NCBI RefSeq assembly: GCF_000816185.1
Contig: NZ_CP007770.1
Location: 1,054,001-1,118,000 of the forward strand
DNA length: 64,000 nucleotides
Direction: 5' to 3'
From: Campylobacter insulaenigrae NCTC 12927
Lineage (GTDB): Bacteria; Campylobacterota; Campylobacteria; Campylobacterales; Campylobacteraceae
Part shown: positions 59,014-64,000 of the stretch, piece by piece
Position numbering within the stretch: the first letter of the stretch is position 1
Layout: every line of letters starts with the position of its first letter
Position numbers and translations under genes: made by a program
The notes under the pieces: model-generated
Databases searched by the model: none
What the model saw: only the letters and a program-made list of their open reading frames with translations
What the model was told of the DNA's origin: nothing

Positions 59014-59379
59014 ATGAGAGAAAAAACTATTTTTGAACTTATAGTCGAAGGAAAAGTTCCAGCTAACAAAGTCTTAGAAAGTGAAAAATTTCTAGCATTT
59101 CACGATATCAATCCTAAAGCACCTATACATATTTTGATTATTCCAAAAGAACATTTTGCAAATTTTCAAGAATTAAATCCTGAAATAATGTGTGATATGA
59201 CAAAATTTATGCAAGAATTAGCAGTATTATTAGGACTTGATAAAAGTGGATATAGATTAATAACAAATTGTGGAAAAAATAGTGGGCAAGAAGTATTTCA
59301 TCTACATTTTCATATGTTAGGTGGATTTGAACTTCCAAAGAATAAAGACAATCAAGTTAATCCAGAATCATTATTCTAA
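59014..59379 (+). CDS. HIT-family (HinT-like) nucleotide hydrolase
   Basis: 121 residues. The histidine triad HLHFHML (near 107-113) and FHDINPKAPIHILIIPKEH are typical of HinT purine nucleoside phosphoramidases. Length is normal. Ribosome site AAAAGGA precedes the ATG. The gene is alone on the plus strand and converges on pckA. Confidence 0.93.
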   Translation: MREKTIFELIVEGKVPANKVLESEKFLAFHDINPKAPIHILIIPKEHFANFQELNPEIMCDMTKFMQELAVLLGLDKSGYRLITNCGKNSGQEVFHLHFHMLGGFELPKNKDNQVNPESLF

Positions 59380-59406
59380 AAAAGAGTTAAAACTCTTTTT
59401 TAGAAT
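59373..59406. terminator. Perfect 16-bp bidirectional terminator holding both stop codons
   Basis: ATTCTAAAAAAGAGTT (59373-59388) pairs exactly with 59391-59406. The HIT stop TAA is at 59377-59379 in the left arm and the pckA stop at 59400-59402 in the right arm. In either direction the second arm contains a run of six T. Confidence 0.8.
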
Positions 59407-60974
59407 ACTGGACCTGCTAATTTAAATTCAACACCCTCTTTAACATCTTCATAACGTTTAAAATTTTCTATAAACATTTTTGCAAGTTTAACTTTAGTTT
59501 CCTCATAAGCTTTTTTATCTTTCCAAGTATTAATAGGATTTAGCAAATTACTTTCAACGCCTTCTAATGCTTTTGGTACTGCAAGATTAAATAAATCATA
59601 GTTTTCAAAATCACATTTTAAAATACTACCATCTAAAATAGCATTAATACAAGCTCTAGTTGCTTTAATACTCATTCTTTGTCCAACACCATAAGCACCA
59701 CCGCTCCAGCCTGTGTTTACTAAATAAACATTAACATTGTGTTTAGTGATTTTTTCACCCAAAAGTTTTGCATATACAGTAGGATGAAGTGGCAAAAATA
59801 CCTCGCCAAAGCAAGCTGAGAAAGTAGCTACTGGTTCAGTAATACCTCTTTCAGTACCTGCAACTTTTGCTGTATAGCCACTTAAAAAATAGTACATTGC
59901 TTGCTCTTTGCTAAGTTTACTAACAGGAGGTAATACTCCAAAAGCATCCGCAGACAAAAATATAATATTACTTGGATGTGTAGCACATAGGCTTTTTTCA
60001 TGATTTAAAATATGCTCAATAGGGTAAGAAACTCTAGTGTTTTCAGTTTTTGAGCCATCATTAAAATCTACACTTAAATCTGGTCTTAAAACAACATTTT
60101 CTAAAAGTGCATTTTGTTTAATAGCGCCATAAATTTCTGGTTCGCTATTAGGGTCAAGGTTGATACATTTTGCATAACAACCTCCTTCAAAATTAAATAC
60201 TCCCTCATCATCCCAACCGTGTTCATCATCACCTATTAATTTTCTTTTTGGATCTGTTGAAAGAGTAGTTTTTCCAGTACCACTAAGTCCAAAGAAAAGC
60301 GCAACATCACCTTTTTCTCCCACATTAGCACTACAATGCATAGGAAATTTATTTTCAAGTGGAAGCCAATAATTCATCATAGAAAAAATTCCTTTTTTCA
60401 TTTCACCACCATACCATGTTCCACCAATTACTGCTATATTTTTCTCTATATTAAAAATAACAAATACCTCTGAATTCAGCTCATCTTTTTTATAATCTTC
60501 ATTAACGCATTTGCATGCATTATATACCACAAAATCAGGCTCAAAATCATCTAAATCTTTTTCATCAGGACGAATAAACATATTTTTTACAAAATGTGCT
60601 TGCCAAGCAATTTGAGTCACAAAACGTATAGCTTTACGACTTTTTAAAGAAGCACCGCAATAAGCATCTTGTATATAAATATCACAATCACTCAATTGTA
60701 CCTTTGCTTTTTCTAAAAGTTTTTCGAACAATTCTTCATTAATTGGCTGATTAATTTTTCCCCAAGCTATATATTTTTGAGAAGGATCTTGTTTTACAAA
60801 ATACTTGTCTTTTGGACTTCTTCCTGTAAAAATTCCTGTATCTACACTGAAAGTTCCATTATTTGTACATTTCCCTTCTTTATTCTGAATTTCATGTTTT
60901 AAAAGTTCATCATAACTAAGATTATGAAAAACTTGTCCTATATTTTTTAAACCTAAATTCTCTAAACCTTTCAT
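59400..60974 (-). CDS. pckA: Phosphoenolpyruvate carboxykinase (ATP)
   Basis: 524 residues. It converts oxaloacetate and ATP to PEP, CO2 and ADP, the entry to gluconeogenesis in organisms that do not use sugars. The kinase loop [14 protein letters not shown] and metal segment [14 protein letters not shown] are intact. It follows pycB by nine bases with an AGGAG ribosome site, so oxaloacetate-making and oxaloacetate-using genes share an operon. Confidence 0.97.
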   Translation of the reverse strand: MKGLENLGLKNIGQVFHNLSYDELLKHEIQNKEGKCTNNGTFSVDTGIFTGRSPKDKYFVKQDPSQKYIAWGKINQPINEELFEKLLEKAKVQLSDCDIYIQDAYCGASLKSRKAIRFVTQIAWQAHFVKNMFIRPDEKDLDDFEPDFVVYNACKCVNEDYKKDELNSEVFVIFNIEKNIAVIGGTWYGGEMKKGIFSMMNYWLPLENKFPMHCSANVGEKGDVALFFGLSGTGKTTLSTDPKRKLIGDDEHGWDDEGVFNFEGGCYAKCINLDPNSEPEIYGAIKQNALLENVVLRPDLSVDFNDGSKTENTRVSYPIEHILNHEKSLCATHPSNIIFLSADAFGVLPPVSKLSKEQAMYYFLSGYTAKVAGTERGITEPVATFSACFGEVFLPLHPTVYAKLLGEKITKHNVNVYLVNTGWSGGAYGVGQRMSIKATRACINAILDGSILKCDFENYDLFNLAVPKALEGVESNLLNPINTWKDKKAYEETKVKLAKMFIENFKRYEDVKEGVEFKLAGPVF

Positions 60975-60983
60975 TCTATCTCC

Positions 60984-62771
60984 TTATCTATAGCTCATTA
61001 AAATTTGTCCCTCATTGACACTATCACCGGTACTTACAAGAACTTCAAGAACTTCTCCATCCTTAGGTGCATTAATTTCAATTTCCATTTTCATAGCTTC
61101 AAGTATAACCACAACCTGACCTTCCTTAACTTTATCTCCCGCATTAGCCATAATTTTAAAAACATTAGCATTCATACTTGCTACTATAGCATCAGTATTA
61201 TTAACTGATTGCTTAGTTTCTGTATTAATCATATCATTTTTTATCTTAACAGCATTTTTTATATTAACATCTTTGTCAAATCCACTATTAACTTCTACGT
61301 GATATTTGTTTCCATTCACAGAAACTGTAAATTGATTATTATCACTAGAATCAACTGACTTTATTTTTTCATTTTTTCTTACTTGAATTTTAGCTTCACC
61401 TTTTAAAAAGCTTAATCCTTTGTCTTTACAAGCTGCAACTATAAAAATATTTTCTTCGCTAAGCTCTAAATTTTCTTTCTCTAATAAAGCTTTTGCATAT
61501 GCTAAACTTTTTGTTTCATCTGCATCAGCAATATCAATCGCACATTTAGTAGTAGGATCTAGTTTTAATTGCTTACTAGCTAATTCAACTACTTTTTTAT
61601 CTGGAGCAACAGGAGTTTTTCCAAAATATCCTAAAACCATTTTCCCATAGCCTTCTGCAATTTTATTCCAAGATCCAAACATTACATTATTGAAAGCTTG
61701 CTGAAAATAAAATTGTGAAACTGGTGTTACCGAAGTACCATATCCACCTTTTTCTACCACTTCTTGCATTGCTTTAATTACAGCAGGAAATTTATCTAAA
61801 ATATTATTATCTCTCATCATTTGAGTATTTGCAGTTAAAGCTCCACCTGGCATAGGAGAGAAAGGAATTAAAGGGTTAACAGAAGTCGCTTCAGGAGGCA
61901 AAAAGTAGTCTTTTAGACATTCTTTTAAAACTTCTTCATATTTTAAAATTTTCTCACTATCTAAGCCAAAATCAAATTCTTTCCCCTTTAAAACATGAGT
62001 CATGGTTAAAATATCAGGCTGTGAAGTCCCGCCACTCACAGGTGATGCAGCCAAATCTATACCATCTACACCTGCTTCTAAAGCTGCCATATAGCAAGCA
62101 ACACTTACTCCAGCCGTTTCATGAGTATGCAATCTTATATGCATACTCTGAGGCAAATTCCGCCTTGCCATTTTAATGACTTCATAAATTTTATTTGGAT
62201 TTGAAGTTCCACTTGCATCTTTAAAACAAATACTATCAAAAGGAATTTGAGCTTGTAGAATTTCTTTTAAGATTTTTTCATAAAAAGCCACATCATGAGC
62301 TCCTGTACATTGTGGAGGTAAATCCATTAAAGTAATGGTAATTTCATGTTTTACACCATATTTAACTATACACTCCCCACTAAATTTTAAATTATTCACA
62401 TCATTTAATGCATCAAAATTTCTTATTGTAGTTGTACCATGTTTTGCAAACATTTTTGCATGTAAATCTATAATCTCTCTACTACCAGTATCTAATGTAA
62501 CAGTATTAACACCCCTAGCTAAGGTTTGTAGATTTGTTTCATGACCTACAATTGATCTAAATTTATCCATCATTTCAAAGGCATTTTCATTTAAATAGAA
62601 AAATAAACTCTGAAATCTTGCTCCTCCGCCAAATTCAAAATGAGTAATCCCCGCTTCCTTAGCTGCCTCCAAAGCAGGAAAAAAATCTTGCATCAAAACT
62701 CTAGCACCATAAACAGATTGAAATCCATCTCTAAAAGTTGTATCCATTACATCTATGAATTTTTTAGCCAT
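60984..62771 (-). CDS. pycB: Pyruvate carboxylase subunit B (carboxyltransferase plus biotin carrier)
   Basis: 595 residues. An N-terminal carboxyltransferase domain (VMDTTFRDGFQSVYGARV; CFKDASGT; HTHETAG) and a C-terminal biotinyl domain with EAMKMEIEINAP, whose Lys carries biotin. It is the B half of a two-subunit pyruvate carboxylase; the biotin carboxylase subunit PycA is not in the window. An oxaloacetate decarboxylase alpha subunit is the alternative, but no OadB/G genes are adjacent. Ribosome site AAGGA precedes the ATG. Confidence 0.94.
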   Translation of the reverse strand: MAKKFIDVMDTTFRDGFQSVYGARVLMQDFFPALEAAKEAGITHFEFGGGARFQSLFFYLNENAFEMMDKFRSIVGHETNLQTLARGVNTVTLDTGSREIIDLHAKMFAKHGTTTIRNFDALNDVNNLKFSGECIVKYGVKHEITITLMDLPPQCTGAHDVAFYEKILKEILQAQIPFDSICFKDASGTSNPNKIYEVIKMARRNLPQSMHIRLHTHETAGVSVACYMAALEAGVDGIDLAASPVSGGTSQPDILTMTHVLKGKEFDFGLDSEKILKYEEVLKECLKDYFLPPEATSVNPLIPFSPMPGGALTANTQMMRDNNILDKFPAVIKAMQEVVEKGGYGTSVTPVSQFYFQQAFNNVMFGSWNKIAEGYGKMVLGYFGKTPVAPDKKVVELASKQLKLDPTTKCAIDIADADETKSLAYAKALLEKENLELSEENIFIVAACKDKGLSFLKGEAKIQVRKNEKIKSVDSSDNNQFTVSVNGNKYHVEVNSGFDKDVNIKNAVKIKNDMINTETKQSVNNTDAIVASMNANVFKIMANAGDKVKEGQVVVILEAMKMEIEINAPKDGEVLEVLVSTGDSVNEGQILMSYR

Positions 62772-62833
62772 TTCTTTTCCTTAATGTTGTATCAAAAATA
62801 ATTATAACTCTAACTTTCTTAAAAAAATAAAAT

Positions 62834-64000
62834 TTATAAAATTTGATTTAACATAATAATAATAATAGCCAATGGAGCAACAAATCTAAGCAAAAAATAC
62901 CAAATTTCAAATGTTTTATTTCCCATAAATTGAGAAAAAAGTTGATAAATTTTTTCTTTACTCATAAAAAAACCTACAAATATAGCACTAGCTAAAGCCC
63001 CTAATGGCAACATAAAATTTGAAGTTAATTTATCCAGAATATCAAAAAAACTTAATCCAAAAAAGCTAAAATATTCTTTATATGCTCCACTAAAGGACAA
63101 AATACAACTTATACCTAAAATAAATACTATAAAACCTATAAAAACTAAGGCTTTTACTCTAGAAATTTTATATTCGTTAATAAGATAAAAAGTAAAAGGT
63201 TCTATCATCGAAACTGCTGAAGTTATGCCTGCAAAAAACAAAGCTAGAAAAAAATAAAAAGCTAGAAAATTTCCAAAATAATTTTCCAAATTTGAAAATA
63301 AAGTAGTTAAAGATATAAATACAAGACCTGCGCCTTCTGCTGGATTGGCATTAAACTTAAATATAAAAGTAAAAACTATAAGTCCCATCATAAGACCTAT
63401 ACAAATATTTAATAATACTATAACTAAAGAGCTGGTGATTACATTCGTGTCATCTTTTAAAGACGCTGCATAAGTTGTGATACACCCTATACCTAAACAT
63501 AAAGTAAAAAATGCAAGCCCTAAAGCTGTAAGGATAGAATTTAAATTTAATTTAGAAAAATCAGGGTAAAAAAGATAAGAGAAAGCTTGGCTAAATCCAT
63601 CTTGAAAAAAACAATATCCAAGCATCAAAATAAGCATGATAAATAAACTTGGCATAATCCAAACATTAAGTTTTTCTATTCCACTTTTAACTCCTTTTGA
63701 TACTATAAATAAAGTAAGAACAAAAGCAATTAAAAAATACATGCTACTTTCTACAACGCTATTTTCTACCAAATTTCCAAATAAAGCTCCAGCTTCTTGA
63801 GTGTTACTTGGCAGATAATAAATCGATGTAACCATATATTTTAAAACCCAACCCATAATTACTAAATAGAAGGATAAAACAAAAATTCCACCTAGCATAA
63901 AGAATCCTGCAAATTTCCATTTTTGAGAATATTTTAAAGCTAAAGTTTTATAAGCATTTACAGGATCTTTATGACTTAATTTACCCATAGCTATTTCTGC
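62834..64000 (-). CDS. Sodium:neurotransmitter symporter family transporter, 5' end outside the window
   Basis: 389 residues visible, open to the right edge. The last codons at the edge read AEIAMGKLSHKDPVNAYKTL, which in the NSS family lies after helix 2, so about 60 N-terminal residues are missing. Nine or ten membrane helices are visible, with the unwound helix motif LGLAFFTLCLGIGC. LeuT-like members take up amino acids with sodium. It is 62 bases after pycB in sense, and no ribosome site for an internal start is apparent. Confidence 0.88.
   Translation of the reverse strand, partial: AEIAMGKLSHKDPVNAYKTLALKYSQKWKFAGFFMLGGIFVLSFYLVIMGWVLKYMVTSIYYLPSNTQEAGALFGNLVENSVVESSMYFLIAFVLTLFIVSKGVKSGIEKLNVWIMPSLFIMLILMLGYCFFQDGFSQAFSYLFYPDFSKLNLNSILTALGLAFFTLCLGIGCITTYAASLKDDTNVITSSLVIVLLNICIGLMMGLIVFTFIFKFNANPAEGAGLVFISLTTLFSNLENYFGNFLAFYFFLALFFAGITSAVSMIEPFTFYLINEYKISRVKALVFIGFIVFILGISCILSFSGAYKEYFSFFGLSFFDILDKLTSNFMLPLGALASAIFVGFFMSKEKIYQLFSQFMGNKTFEIWYFLLRFVAPLAIIIIMLNQIL

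Noticed and set aside
1-64000. Poly-G/C phase-variable tracts, tRNA or rRNA genes, CRISPR arrays, insertion sequences
   Set aside because: None found on reading both strands; all gaps are under 300 bases and show no such features.

Overview
The window is a gene-dense, strongly AT-rich bacterial chromosome segment, about 95% coding with no gap over 300 bases. Gene content, protein sequences and local gene order point to the genus Campylobacter. Markers are the Ftr1-P19 iron locus, a two-subunit-type pyruvate carboxylase B, a Tlp-like dCache chemoreceptor, and the order mutS2-murC-sulfatase-nitrilase-xseB-guaB-gatA-ileS. The species is not assigned; a member close to the C. lari / C. jejuni branch is my inference. 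From memory of C. jejuni NCTC 11168, the window joins blocks that lie apart there, so it is a rearranged relative rather than that strain.

Layout, left to right. (1) 1-9.6 kb, minus strand: a CynX-type transporter, then (read right to left) a LysE-type exporter, dapE, a one-polypeptide type IIG restriction-modification enzyme, and the thiazole branch of thiamine synthesis (thiS-thiF-thiG-thiH and a TenI-like gene annotated by habit as thiE). (2) 9.8-11.8 kb, plus strand: a chemoreceptor broken by a two-base GA slip inside its signalling hairpin. (3) 11.8-24.4 kb, minus strand: ileS, a 35-residue membrane protein, gatA, guaB, a very short xseB, a nitrilase-fold protein without its catalytic cysteine, an LtaS-like phosphotransferase, murC, a small membrane protein and mutS2. 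(4) 24.5-25.6 kb: a CinA-family protein. (5) 25.6-33.8 kb, minus strand: an eight-gene iron operon (ftr1-like, p19, DUF2318 membrane protein, two FtsX-type permeases, an ABC ATPase, two thioredoxin-fold lipoproteins) behind a promoter with two Fur-box-like sites. (6) 33.8-43.1 kb: D-amino-acid aminotransferase, a division cluster (FtsL-like protein and rsmH on minus; aldolase-like protein, PpiD/SurA-like chaperone, ftsA, ftsZ on plus) and pncB. (7) 43.1-49.1 kb: ispG, priA, a pseudopilin, a ZapA-like gene and a ZapB-like coiled-coil gene, then uvrB on plus. (8) 49.1-59 kb, minus strand: efp, serA, a membrane-anchored protein, rpsA, ispH, aroA, pheT, pheS. (9) 59-64 kb: a HIT protein, pckA, pycB and the 3' part of a sodium:neurotransmitter-type symporter that leaves the window.

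Genes are packed into translationally coupled operons with 1, 4, 8 or 11-base overlaps (TGATG, ATGA and similar). Convergent pairs end in short perfect hairpins whose arms contain both stop codons. The most interesting material is the iron-redox operon with its two Fur-box-like sites and a competing-hairpin spacer, the unannotated division candidates (FtsL-, ZapA- and ZapB-like) in one window with ftsA/ftsZ, the Cys-less nitrilase, and the frameshifted receptor. No rRNA, tRNA, CRISPR array, insertion sequence or prophage gene was seen, and no long poly-G phase-variation tract.
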